Source of the DNA: Deltaproteobacteria bacterium
GTDB taxonomy: Bacteria; Myxococcota_A; UBA9160; UBA4427
Assembly (NCBI GenBank): GCA_019310975.1
Contig: JAFDDH010000002.1
Span: 1-33,568 of the forward strand
Length of the DNA: 33,568 bases
Direction: 5' to 3'
In this document: positions 1-8,145 of the stretch, one piece after another
Layout: every line of letters begins with the position of its first letter
How positions within the stretch are numbered: the first letter of the stretch is position 1
The notes under the pieces: generated by a model
Database searches by the model: none
Seen by the model: only the letters and a program-made list of their open reading frames with translations
Told to the model about the DNA's origin: nothing
Position numbers and translations under genes: made by a program

Positions 1-2157
1 GCAGTTCGCGCACGCGTTCTGGATGTAGGAATGCTGCGCTCGCTGCCCGACGTTCACGAAGAAGGCATTCTCTCCCATCAGCATGTCGCCCTGCGCAGAC
101 CCATGGGGTGTGCCCGAGTCCATGAAGGAGACGGGCTGCTGGTCGGGGGAGGCCGGGCTCCAGTCGTACACGAAGTCGTTGTGCTCTCCGTTGCGGCTGT
201 TGTGGCATGCGATGCAGAGGCCACCGAGACCGAGATTGCTGGCCTCGAACCCAGCCGGCAGGTTGAGCTTGTCGTGAGCCGTGATGCGCATGATGACGTC
301 GTTGGGCTCACCCGAGAAGGTTCCCGGATTGTGCACCTTGTGGCAGGTAGCGCAGGTCTGGGAGACCGCCTCCTGCTCCCTCATGCCGACCGCCACGAGC
401 GCATTCTGATAGTCGACCGTGCTCGCCACGCCGAAGCGCTCACCGCCTTCGCCGATGATGTACTCGGACAGGTCGATGTAGTTGCCCGTGCCGTTTGCCG
501 TCACGTCCTGCTTGATCCAACGCCGGAAGCCCTGGGAGGAGTGACAGCGCCCGCAGTGACCGGCGCCCGCGCTGGTGTCGCTGGGCGGACGCAGCGTATC
601 GGCTGAGCCGTAGCGGAGGCCGTGCTGGTTATTGTGACCACTCTCCTGCCACTGCTGGAAGCGCGCGTGGCGCAGCGGCTCGCCGTGGCAGGTCCCGCAG
701 ACATCCGACTCGAGCGAGATGCGGGACTCCTGCCCCGCCATGTGCGCACTGCTCAGGTTCGGGCCGTGGCAGTTCTCGCACTGGATGTTGGCGAGCTTGG
801 CGCTGGCCGGGTAGTTGGCCACGGTGTTGGCCCAGTTCGCCGCGCTCGGCACGCCGAACATGCCCGAGCTCAGCCAGGTGTCGAAGTCGGAGGCCTCGTC
901 GATGCCACCGTTGTCGCTGTTGGGATCGTATCCGACCGTGTGGCAGCCGATGCACGCGGTGCCGTAGTAGGAGCCGGTGTTGAGGTTGCTGGTGAGGATG
1001 TGGGAATGCCCCGACTCCCGCCAGTCGCTGAACTTGTCGGGAGCAACGACATCATTGTGGCAGCCCACGCAGTTCGCGGCCTCGGGCTTGCCATCGGGGC
1101 CAATGCCCGTGATGGCTCCCGCCCAGGTACCCGCGATCACGTCGATGTTCTCTGCGACGACGCCGTCGGTCACCTCGAAGGTGTAGGTTCCCGCCACGTC
1201 GGGCACGAAGTAGGCGTGCTGCGTGTCGTCGTCCACGATGTCGGTGGAGGTGAGCGCGGAGCCGGCGGCGGCCGCGATCAGTGACCACGTATAGCCGGCG
1301 CCACCCAGCGCGGTGCTGTAGCTCATCGGACCGTGCAGCACGGCGACCCGGTCCACCGGAACGTTGGTGAGCCCGGGGGCCACGTCGTAGGGGAAGTTCG
1401 GCCCCGTGACGACGGCCTCGGCCGATGCGCTCTCCCCATTGGCGAGCGTCGCCGTGACCAGGAATTTGGCCTCGATGCCCTCCTCCAGCGAGAACGGATT
1501 CACGCCATGGACGAACATGCGGTCGGAGAGGGCCGCACCGCGCCGGATCAGCAGGTCGTCATCGAGCACGCTCTCGAAGAGGTGGTCCTTGTACGCCTGC
1601 TCACTGGCCAGCGTGTAGGTCTCCGATGCAGCGTCCTCGCTGCCGCTGGGGATCGCCCCACTTCCGTGGGCCTGTGCCCAGCTCCAGGTGTCGGCGCTGC
1701 AGCTGGCACGGCCATCGAAGCACTCCAGAGTGGCGGAGAGCGTCACGGGAGCGCCGAAGGCCGGCGCGGTCACGTTGGCCGTCTTGACCACGACTGCCGC
1801 AATCGGGGCCAGGGCGACGTTCTGCGTGACGGTCGCACCGGCGGTCAGCGCGGTAGGGATCGTCTCGGTGGTGTAGTCGGACATGGAGAACGTGAGGGCG
1901 AAAGCGCCGACGGGAACACCTGTGAGCAGATAGACGCCCTGCGCGTCGGTCGTGGTGCTCACTCCGCCGCCCGAGACCGAGACGCCGGCCAGTAGATCGC
2001 TGGACAACGAGTTGCTCACAGTCCCGTCGAGCGTTCCGGTATCCACGGCGGGCGTGCCGGGATCACCGGGCGCGCCTGGAAGACCGTCCTCGCCGCAAGC
2101 TCCCAGGAAGAGCATCGATGCCGCCAAGCCTACGATCATCGTCCGTCGAATACGCAT
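1..2157 (-). CDS. multiheme c-type cytochrome lipoprotein, C-terminus cut by window edge
   Basis: Probable outer-surface or periplasmic electron-transfer cytochrome; 719 residues are visible and the frame runs off the left edge. The N-terminus has a lipoprotein signal ending in LFLGAC (Cys21), followed by a short collagen-like run of Gly-X-Y triplets and then a carboxypeptidase-regulatory/Ig-like region with no heme motifs. The C-terminal half has seven complete CxxCH motifs, encoded at 1057-1071, 940-954, 766-780, 685-699, 541-555, 340-354 and 202-216. An eighth, CANC, lies at 1-12 with its His just outside the window. ESGH-type histidines between the motifs could be distal ligands. The ATG at 2155-2157 is preceded by an AAGGAGA Shine-Dalgarno. 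The architecture resembles OmcA/MtrC-like or cytochrome c554-like multiheme lipoproteins, but the exact family and substrate cannot be settled. It would depend on the ccm cluster at 10.5-17.3 kb for heme attachment. Confidence 0.9.
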   Translation of the reverse strand, partial: MRIRRTMIVGLAASMLFLGACGEDGLPGAPGDPGTPAVDTGTLDGTVSNSLSSDLLAGVSVSGGGVSTTTDAQGVYLLTGVPVGAFALTFSMSDYTTETIPTALTAGATVTQNVALAPIAAVVVKTANVTAPAFGAPVTLSATLECFDGRASCSADTWSWAQAHGSGAIPSGSEDAASETYTLASEQAYKDHLFESVLDDDLLIRRGAALSDRMFVHGVNPFSLEEGIEAKFLVTATLANGESASAEAVVTGPNFPYDVAPGLTNVPVDRVAVLHGPMSYSTALGGAGYTWSLIAAAAGSALTSTDIVDDDTQHAYFVPDVAGTYTFEVTDGVVAENIDVIAGTWAGAITGIGPDGKPEAANCVGCHNDVVAPDKFSDWRESGHSHILTSNLNTGSYYGTACIGCHTVGYDPNSDNGGIDEASDFDTWLSSGMFGVPSAANWANTVANYPASAKLANIQCENCHGPNLSSAHMAGQESRISLESDVCGTCHGEPLRHARFQQWQESGHNNQHGLRYGSADTLRPPSDTSAGAGHCGRCHSSQGFRRWIKQDVTANGTGNYIDLSEYIIGEGGERFGVASTVDYQNALVAVGMREQEAVSQTCATCHKVHNPGTFSGEPNDVIMRITAHDKLNLPAGFEASNLGLGGLCIACHNSRNGEHNDFVYDWSPASPDQQPVSFMDSGTPHGSAQGDMLMGENAFFVNVGQRAQHSYIQNACANC

Positions 2158-2872
2158 GAACCTTTTCTCCTTGGATGCAGCGGCACTGGCCGACTTGGAC
2201 AGACGGCTCGGGCCGTTCCGTTCCCGATCCGTCGGGATACAGGGCGCACAAACTGGTGCGACGCTCGGATCGCGGGCGAAATTCAAAGCCGCGGAAGGCG
2301 CCACCTCGGAGTGCCCTGACCCAGCGTGTGGGCGACAGACCATTCCGCTGTACTTTTCGTAGGCGAACTCAACTACCATCTTCTGCGCTCAGCTTGCGGC
2401 GACTTTCCCCTGCCGCGCTAGCTGTGCATATTTCGTACCGCATTGATGAGGTCCCAAGGGCGCGGACGCCGAGTCAGTGTGGCAGGGGTCCCCACCTTCA
2501 ATCGAACCAGTGTGTCAATTTGCACGAGCCGTCCACCCGTGACGCCGAAGGCGTGCAATGCGACTCGCAGTCAGTGACGCCAGCCGAGATTGGTTGATTC
2601 TTGCGACAAGCATGAATTGATGGTGCTAGGAGTCCGCGAGAGTGAGCGCAATTCAAGCAGTAGAGCGCCCTTGGCGGGCTATTTCATCACGCGATCAGCT
2701 CGGGAGTCGTCGTGGATGGGAACTCCAAGCGGGGTCTGGCCGAAGCGGCTCGCATTGGCACGATGGACCGCCCGACGCGCACAGCCCGCGTCGCAACCAT
2801 TCACTGCCCGGGCTTGAACCCGAGCCGCTTCGATAGTGAGCTCCCGGAGATGTGGCGGCTCTAGCCCGCAAG
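2158..2872. other. long intergenic region without a supported gene
   Basis: About 0.7 kb between the cytochrome start and the hairpin downstream of the PEP-CTERM gene. Short open frames exist on both strands, but none has a convincing Shine-Dalgarno, recognisable domain or protein-like composition. The part from about 2340 to 2640 looks less GC-rich than the coding DNA around it. The cytochrome promoter must lie at its left end, but I could not pick out a confident -35/-10 pair. Confidence 0.5.
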
Positions 2873-2915
2873 GCGGGAGCGGCCGTTGGGCGCTCAGCCC
2901 TGCGGCCGCCCCCGC
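2873..2915 (-). terminator. large GC-rich hairpin after the PEP-CTERM gene
   Basis: This is a near-perfect 43-nt inverted repeat centred on 2894. Arms 2873-2877/2911-2915 and 2879-2885/2903-2909 pair fully, with an inner stem 2888-2891/2897-2900. It begins 11 nt past the stop of the minus-strand gene ending at 2926, where a terminator is expected. No T-run follows on the minus strand, so factor-independent termination is an inference; an RNA-stabilising 3' hairpin is the alternative. Confidence 0.55.
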
Positions 2916-2925
2916 GCACCCAATG

Positions 2926-3612
2926 TCAACTCTGGCGCTGCATCCGCACCGGCCGCCTCCGCTGCCTGATCCACCCCAGCACGAAGAGCCCCGTGCCCGC
3001 GAGCAGCCCGGAGCTCGGCTCCGGCACGGCCATGAAGTTGGCCGTGCCGGGCGTCGGCATCTCGAGCACCACGAAGTCGGCTGCATTGTCGTTCGTGTCC
3101 ACGTCGGCGTAGAGACGCGCCAGACTCTGGCCCGCCGCCACGTCGACGGCCGCCGAGCCCTCCCCGGCGAAGATCTCGTCGACGTCGAAGACGCCGTAGC
3201 CCACGGCGTCGAGGGCCAGCACCCCGTCGGTCAACACGATGGAATCCGGGCCGTTCTGGAAGTCGAAGTTGGCGAGCAGGTCGGGCGTGAGTACCCCTGT
3301 CGTGCCACCGCTGGTCTCGTCCGCCACGACGAAGAGACCGCTGATGCCAATCACGCCGCTCAGCGTGACGGTCGGTCCCACGGCGCCGTTGCTGCCGTTC
3401 ACGCCCTCGAGGAAGAGGCCGTCGAGCACCGTGCCCGGTTGCCCCGAGAGCTCGACGAAGAGCAAGCCGTCATCGGGCCCGACGGCGTCGTAGAAGATCT
3501 CGGAGATCAGGGTATTGGCGCTGGCCCCCGACGCGGAGAGCAGCAACGCGGCACCCGGTATGGCGACGCGACGAAGCACACGGCGCGCCAATTGATTCGA
3601 TCGTTCGAGCAT
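2926..3612 (-). CDS. PEP-CTERM sorting-signal protein with lamin-tail-like domain
   Basis: A 228-residue exported protein. It has an N-terminal signal peptide (basic start, then a hydrophobic stretch ending near SGASA, about residue 32). The central domain opens with LISEIFYD and carries an FVEL strand, later GQSLARLY and a PTPGTAN ending; this pattern is typical of lamin-tail-domain proteins. The C-terminus has VPEP at about residue 196, a hydrophobic helix and a basic RQRRR tail, the tripartite PEP-CTERM signal processed by exosortase. Such proteins are usually secreted to the cell surface or into extracellular matrix. The ATG is preceded by AAGGAG at good spacing. No exosortase gene lies in the window, so it must be encoded elsewhere. 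Ligand and specific role are unknown. Confidence 0.85.
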   Translation of the reverse strand: MLERSNQLARRVLRRVAIPGAALLLSASGASANTLISEIFYDAVGPDDGLLFVELSGQPGTVLDGLFLEGVNGSNGAVGPTVTLSGVIGISGLFVVADETSGGTTGVLTPDLLANFDFQNGPDSIVLTDGVLALDAVGYGVFDVDEIFAGEGSAAVDVAAGQSLARLYADVDTNDNAADFVVLEMPTPGTANFMAVPEPSSGLLAGTGLFVLGWIRQRRRPVRMQRQS

Positions 3613-3678
3613 GGTTTCTCCTTGCAGGATCGTTCGGGACCGGATTGCGGGGCGGACTCAGCTGTGGGCAGCCGGCAC

Positions 3679-5406
3679 TCATGGCACCGGCTCGCGGACG
3701 TGACGGCTGAACCAGCCACCTGTCCAGGCGTCGAGCCCGGCGGCCAGCTCGCGGCTGCGGATCTCCAGGGCCACCGCCTCGGGATCCCGGCGATCCGCAA
3801 AGGCTCCGAGCGCAATCAGTGCGCGCCGTCTGTCGAAGTAGAGCTGCGTGACTTCGTCGAGGACGTTGTCGCGCAATGTCACGACCTGGCGCGCCTCGCG
3901 CGAGAGGTCGGGTGCCTCGGTCGGATACGCGAGATCCGCGAAATCCCAGGCGAGCGTGATGGTGCCCTCGAAGTCCCGCGAGCGCGCCGACGAGCGATCC
4001 TGCAGCTGGTGGAGCTCACCGTACGTGAACGTCTCATCGTGATCGTCGGACGTATCACGGTCGTAGGCCGCCCCTGCGCGCAGGCTCATGACCGGCAGCC
4101 AGCCGCGCCGCGCGAGCCCACGCTCCAGGTCGCGAAAGCGGCTGGGCTCGAGGCCCGAGTATTCGATTGCGCGCTGGTGGACGGTCCGCAGATCCGGATC
4201 GATGGGCAAGCGTGGCCGGGGGTGCGGCGTGCCGGGCGCGGGCTCGAGCCCGGCAGACGGCGCGCGCGGCGCAGCGGGTCGACCCTCCAACAATCCGATC
4301 GAGGTCGCTGCGTACACCCGCTCGCCATCGCCCGCGACGGCAAAGACGGGCGCCGTGCCCGCCGGACTCGACTCGCGCTCCCACGGTCCAGGCAGGGCTG
4401 CACCGTGCAGCAGCCCCTGGTCGGTGGCCAGCCAAACGCCGTGATCCGCAGCATGCAAGCGCAGCGCCACCGCACCGGGCGGCAGTACCGGATAGGCGAC
4501 CTCCCAACGCGCCTCGGCGATTCGTCCGGGGAGGATGCGCGCGATGGCGCGCGGATAGAGGACAGCGAGCTCGGCCCCGGCGAGATCGATGACGATGTCC
4601 GACGGTGTCTGGCTCGCGGGTCGGCCGGGAATCGCGGGACGCCGCGCGGGGCCGATCCACAGCTCGCCGTCCGTCACACCCAGCTCGAGCCGCCATACCT
4701 CGTGGGTGACGAGCAGCCACACCTGCATGCGGACGTCACGCGGATCCGCGCCCGTCGCCGGCTGCCAAGCCCGCACGGCCGCAGCCCGCACGGCGCCACG
4801 CGGCACGCCGTCCAGGATTCTGCGCCAGCTCTCGCCATCCGCCGAGACGAATGCGCCACCCGCGGTCGACGCCACCAGCAGACCGGCCGCACCCGTGATG
4901 CGGCGGACACGGCCCTCCTCGTCACCGGGCGCGAGCACTCGCGGGGAGAGACGGCCGCGTGCGTCGAGCAGCCACAGTCCGCGATCGCCGGCGATCCACA
5001 GACCCCCGTCGACATCGAAGTGAAGGTCGCGCACGGGCCCGGTCCCGGCGAAGCGACGCCAACGCCCGGTGACGGCCACGGGGTCGGATGCCCGGCCAGA
5101 CTCCTGCACCTGCAATAGCAGTCCCTGCGCGTCGCCCACTGCGAGGCGCCCCGACCCGGCCTGCAGCGCGACCGCGAGCGCGCCGCCGCCCTCGTTGGGC
5201 AGATGCACACGGCGCCAGTGGTGGGCACGCAGCGCCGGCGCGGAGTGGACGACGGCCTTCGCGGGCGGCACCGCCGAGCCGAGCAGCAGGAGCAAGGTGC
5301 ATCCCGCCCGGCCCAGCCATCCACACAGCCGTGCACCCAGCCATCCACACAGCCATCCGCCCAGCCATCCGCGCCCCCCAGCCCGCCGCCTATTCCACCG
5401 CCCCAT
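3679..5406 (-). CDS. exported propeller-like protein of unknown function
   Basis: I chose the ATG at 5404-5406 (575 aa); a TTG at 5448 in the same frame is the alternative, and neither has a good Shine-Dalgarno. The N-terminus is basic, then has Trp/Leu/Gly-rich repeats and a hydrophobic run ending in PPAKA, a plausible signal peptide. The middle, about residues 60-390, has repeating units such as LWIAGDRGLWLLD, GVWLATDQGLLHG and RVYAATSIGLLEG, as in two-component-regulator-type beta-propellers. The C-terminal 170 residues are predicted helical, with VTQLYFDRRR and LDAWTGGWFSR. I recall similar C-termini in deltaproteobacterial proteins of unknown function. It lies 66 bp downstream of the PEP-CTERM start on the same strand, so it is transcribed toward that gene and may share its message. 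It is divergent from cofD. Confidence 0.75.
   Translation of the reverse strand: MGRWNRRRAGGRGWLGGWLCGWLGARLCGWLGRAGCTLLLLLGSAVPPAKAVVHSAPALRAHHWRRVHLPNEGGGALAVALQAGSGRLAVGDAQGLLLQVQESGRASDPVAVTGRWRRFAGTGPVRDLHFDVDGGLWIAGDRGLWLLDARGRLSPRVLAPGDEEGRVRRITGAAGLLVASTAGGAFVSADGESWRRILDGVPRGAVRAAAVRAWQPATGADPRDVRMQVWLLVTHEVWRLELGVTDGELWIGPARRPAIPGRPASQTPSDIVIDLAGAELAVLYPRAIARILPGRIAEARWEVAYPVLPPGAVALRLHAADHGVWLATDQGLLHGAALPGPWERESSPAGTAPVFAVAGDGERVYAATSIGLLEGRPAAPRAPSAGLEPAPGTPHPRPRLPIDPDLRTVHQRAIEYSGLEPSRFRDLERGLARRGWLPVMSLRAGAAYDRDTSDDHDETFTYGELHQLQDRSSARSRDFEGTITLAWDFADLAYPTEAPDLSREARQVVTLRDNVLDEVTQLYFDRRRALIALGAFADRRDPEAVALEIRSRELAAGLDAWTGGWFSRHVREPVP
5314..5373. repeat. 12-bp minisatellite, five units, inside a signal-peptide coding region
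   Basis: Five tandem 12-nt units start at 5314, 5326, 5338, 5350 and 5362, each a variant of CAGCCATCCACA; the second unit is the most diverged. On the minus strand each unit encodes four residues of the type GWLG, GWLC or ARLC, just before the hydrophobic core of the signal peptide of the 3679-5406 gene. The length is a multiple of three, so unit gain or loss would keep the frame. Confidence 0.9.
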
Positions 5407-5592
5407 TCGGGTGGACAGCAGCAAGCGCCGTGCCGGACCCTCCGCCAATTCAAGCGAGCGTGAGCCGCTTCCCGGAGCCCCCGGCGCGATCGCCGAGCCC
5501 CGACGCTTACGCGCTACTCGTCACCGGAGGTTCACAAGCGAGCCGGCGGGTGTGCTTGACGCCCGCTCCGCACTCAAGAAGACTCGCGCCCC

Positions 5593-6558
5593 ATGTCCAC
5601 CGCGCCCCGCCCTGGCACCGGCCGCGTCGTCGCTCTCTGCGGCGGCGTCGGCGCCGCACGCTTCCTGCGCGGACTCGTCCGCGTAGTGGCGCCGGAGGAC
5701 GTCATTGCGGTGGTCAACACGGGCGACGACCGCGAGTTCTATGGTGTCCACGTCTCACCCGACCTCGACATCGTCACCTACACGCTGGCCGGTGTGGTCG
5801 ATACCGCGCAGGGCTACGGGCTCGCGGGCGACACCTACGCGCTGATGAACGAGCTCGAGGCGCTCGGACACGAGACCTGGTTCCGCCTGGGCGACCGCGA
5901 TCTCGCCCAGTGTCTGCACCGCACGCTGCGCATGCGGGACGGCGTCGGGCTCGCAGCCATCACCCAGGAGCTCGCCGAGCGCCATGGGCTGGCCGTGTCC
6001 CTGCTCCCGATGTCCGAGCAGCCCTGCCCCACGCGCGTGGTCCTGAAGGACGGACGCCTGCTGCACTTCGAGGAGTACATGATTCGCGAGCGCGCGCCCG
6101 ACGCCGTCGAGCGCGTCGACCTCTCCGCGGCCGCGAACGCCAAGCCGTCGCCCGGCGTGCTCGAAGCCATCCGGACGGCGCGCGTGATCCTCTTCTGCCC
6201 CAGCAATCCGGTCGTCTCGATCGGCCCGATTCTGGCCGTCGAGGGCATCCGCGACGCGGTCGCGGCGAGTGCGGCACCCAAGCTGGCGGTCTCGCCGATC
6301 GTGGGCGGCGCCGCCATCAAGGGCCCGGCCAGTCAGCTACTGCGCGGCATCGGGGTCGAGGTTTCAGCGCTGGGCGTCGCACGCCACTACCGAGAGCTGA
6401 TCGACGGCTTCGTATTCGACGAGCGCGACCACGAGCTGGCGAAATCGATCGCCGATCTCTCGCTGCGCGTGCGCGTGACCGACACCATGATGGTGGACGC
6501 GAACGCATCGGCGCGGCTCGCCGCGCAGGTGCTCGAGCTGGCCGGTGAATGTGCATGA
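5593..6558 (+). CDS. cofD: 2-phospho-L-lactate transferase (F420 biosynthesis)
   Basis: CofD/FbiA transfers the lactyl-phospho (or enolpyruvyl-phospho) group from the CofC-made GDP-activated intermediate to the deazaflavin Fo, giving F420-0 or dehydro-F420-0. The 321-residue protein has the family's glycine-rich start (LCGGVGAARFL, about residues 15-25), then NTGDD and DLDIVTYTLAG. Later it has FCPSNPVVSIGPIL, SPIVGGAAIKGP and a C-terminal DTMM segment; length and motifs fit the family throughout. It is the first gene of a compact cofD-cofC-cofE operon and overlaps cofC by four bases. The Shine-Dalgarno before the ATG is weak. No Fo synthase (cofG/cofH) is present in the window, so that step must be encoded elsewhere. 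Confidence 0.95.
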   Translation: MSTAPRPGTGRVVALCGGVGAARFLRGLVRVVAPEDVIAVVNTGDDREFYGVHVSPDLDIVTYTLAGVVDTAQGYGLAGDTYALMNELEALGHETWFRLGDRDLAQCLHRTLRMRDGVGLAAITQELAERHGLAVSLLPMSEQPCPTRVVLKDGRLLHFEEYMIRERAPDAVERVDLSAAANAKPSPGVLEAIRTARVILFCPSNPVVSIGPILAVEGIRDAVAASAAPKLAVSPIVGGAAIKGPASQLLRGIGVEVSALGVARHYRELIDGFVFDERDHELAKSIADLSLRVRVTDTMMVDANASARLAAQVLELAGECA

Positions 6559-7241
6559 ACGCGGCCGTCGTCCCCGTGAAGTCGTTGGCCGCGAGCAAAT
6601 CGCGCCTCTTGCCCGAGCTCTCGCGCGACGAGCTCGACGCACTCGCCCTCGCCATGGTGGAGGATGTCGTGCGCGCACTGCTGGCCACGCCCGCACTGGG
6701 GCGCGTGGCGGTTGCGACACCGGACGATCGCGTGGCCGAGCTCGCACGCGCGCTCGGCGCCGAGGCGCTGCACGGACCGGATCCGGGACTCAACGAGGCG
6801 ATCGACGCCGCCGCCCGCAAGCTCCATCTGCCCGAGGGCTCGACGTTGATGGTCGTACTCGGAGATGTGGCGGGCGCCGAGAGCACCGACCTCGAGCGGC
6901 TCTTCGATGCGCTCGCCGAGCTGCCGCCGGGCCCAGCCGCCGTGCTGGCGCCGTCCTCGGACGGCGGAACGGCCGCCCTGCTGCGCCGGCCGCCCGACGC
7001 CATCCCATCGTGCTTCGGCCGCGAGAGCGCCGCGCGTCACCGCGAGGCCGCGAGCCAGGTCGGTGCGGCCTTCGCGGAGCTTCGCCTGGATTCGCTGGCC
7101 ATCGATCTCGATCGCGCCGAAGACGTCGAACGCTTCCTCGAGCAGGGATACGGCGGCACCCACACGCGCTCACTGCTTGGCGGGCTCGGCTGGTCGACGG
7201 CCGGCACCGGGCACGAGGGCGCAGAGGGAGACGATCTGTGA
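6555..7241 (+). CDS. cofC: 2-phospho-L-lactate (or phosphoenolpyruvate) guanylyltransferase
   Basis: CofC/FbiD activates 2-phospholactate, or PEP in some bacteria, with GTP for the CofD step. The 228-residue protein begins AAVVPVKSLAASKSRL, the characteristic nucleotidyltransferase N-terminus with the conserved Lys residues. It continues with VATPDD, VVLGDVAG (the metal-binding Asp loop) and PSSDGGTAALL. I start it at the ATG at 6555, which overlaps the cofD stop as ATGA; an ATG at 6549 in the same frame would add two residues. The arrangement implies translational coupling to cofD. Whether the donor is 2-phospho-L-lactate or PEP cannot be read safely from sequence alone. Confidence 0.93.
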   Translation: MNAAVVPVKSLAASKSRLLPELSRDELDALALAMVEDVVRALLATPALGRVAVATPDDRVAELARALGAEALHGPDPGLNEAIDAAARKLHLPEGSTLMVVLGDVAGAESTDLERLFDALAELPPGPAAVLAPSSDGGTAALLRRPPDAIPSCFGRESAARHREAASQVGAAFAELRLDSLAIDLDRAEDVERFLEQGYGGTHTRSLLGGLGWSTAGTGHEGAEGDDL

Positions 7242-7999
7242 GCGCGGCCGTGCCCTCCCCGATTCGCCTCACGCCCTTGCCCGACGTGCCCGCGGTGGCG
7301 CCGGGCGACGATCTCGCCGAACTGATCGCAGCCGCTGCAGGGTCGGCGGGTGTGCGTCTGAAGGACGGTGTGCTCGTGGTATGCCAGAAGATCGTCTCCA
7401 AGGCGGAGGGTCGACTCGTCGCCCTGGCGGACGTCGAGCCCTCCGAAGAGGCGATCCGCATTGGGCGCGAGGACGAGAAGGATCCGCGCCACGTCGAGGT
7501 CGTGCTGCGCGAGACCGTGCGCGTCGTACGCCACGGCCACCGCGTGATGATCTGTGAGACGCGACACGGGTTCGTCTGCGCCAACGCCGGCGTCGACCTC
7601 TCCAACGCACCCGGCGAGGACGTGGCCGTGCTCCTGCCCGAGAACTCGGACACCTCGGCGGCGCGCCTGCGAGACGCGCTGGCTTCGCTCGGGCACACGA
7701 ACCTCGGCGTGATCGTGAGCGATACCTTCGGACGTCCCTGGCGCGATGGCCTGGTCGACTGCGCGATCGGCTCGGCCGGATTCGCACCCGTGATCGACGT
7801 GCGTGGCCGAAGCGATTGGACCGGGCGCGAGCTGCAGGTGACGATGACGGCGTCCGCGGATCAGCTCGCCGCCGCCGCCGGGATATTGATGGTGAAGGAC
7901 GCGGGCGTGCCCGCCGTCTTCATCGAGGGCTTCTTGCCCGAGGGCGAGGGGTGCGTGGCCGACATGTTGCGCGAGCCTTCCGAGGATCTCTTTCGATAG
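7238..7999 (+). CDS. cofE: coenzyme F420-0:L-glutamate ligase
   Basis: CofE adds L-glutamates to F420-0 using GTP, building the polyglutamate tail. The 253-residue protein has the family's landmarks: VVCQKIVSKAEGR near residue 48, RHGFVCANAGVDLSN near 108-122, LPENSDTSA, VSDTFGRPWRDGLVD near 165-180 and a final EGEGCVADMLREP. It is the single-domain form, without the nitroreductase-like C-terminal domain of actinobacterial FbiB. The same frame stays open far upstream into cofC, but homology begins near the GTG at 7238. That GTG overlaps the cofC stop as GTGA and is the start chosen here. It is the last cof gene of the operon. Confidence 0.94.
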   Translation: MSAAVPSPIRLTPLPDVPAVAPGDDLAELIAAAAGSAGVRLKDGVLVVCQKIVSKAEGRLVALADVEPSEEAIRIGREDEKDPRHVEVVLRETVRVVRHGHRVMICETRHGFVCANAGVDLSNAPGEDVAVLLPENSDTSAARLRDALASLGHTNLGVIVSDTFGRPWRDGLVDCAIGSAGFAPVIDVRGRSDWTGRELQVTMTASADQLAAAAGILMVKDAGVPAVFIEGFLPEGEGCVADMLREPSEDLFR

Positions 8000-8063
8000 T
8001 TCCGCCGAATTGGACCGGGATTCTTCGGGCTGGCCCCGGAGGCGCGCAGACTACGCCTACCCG

Positions 8064-8082
8064 GCGAAATCGGGTCTTTCGC
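8064..8082 (+). terminator. small hairpin after cofE
   Basis: GCGAAA at 8064-8069 pairs with TTTCGC at 8077-8082 around a 7-nt loop, 65 nt past the cofE stop. It is short and lacks a T-run. It may mark the end of the cof message or simply be chance, so this call is weak. Confidence 0.25.
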
Positions 8083-8145
8083 GTCGCGCCCAGATGCCCA
8101 AATCTCCGCGCCGCGCCCGACACTGATTCGGGTTGGAGACGAATC

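Noticed and set aside
2836-5118. A 760-codon open frame on the plus strand
   Set aside because: It is antisense to the PEP-CTERM and propeller-like genes, has Arg/His-rich composition with no domains and reflects the GC-rich codon pattern of the opposite strand.
5556-5584. TTGACG upstream of cofD as a promoter
   Set aside because: No acceptable -10 lies at 16-18 nt, and it would start transcription almost at the ATG.
6545-7237. Upstream extension of the cofE frame to about 6545
   Set aside because: The translated extension is Arg-rich and not CofE-like, overlaps cofC completely, and the GTG at 7238 with a GTGA overlap fits the operon.
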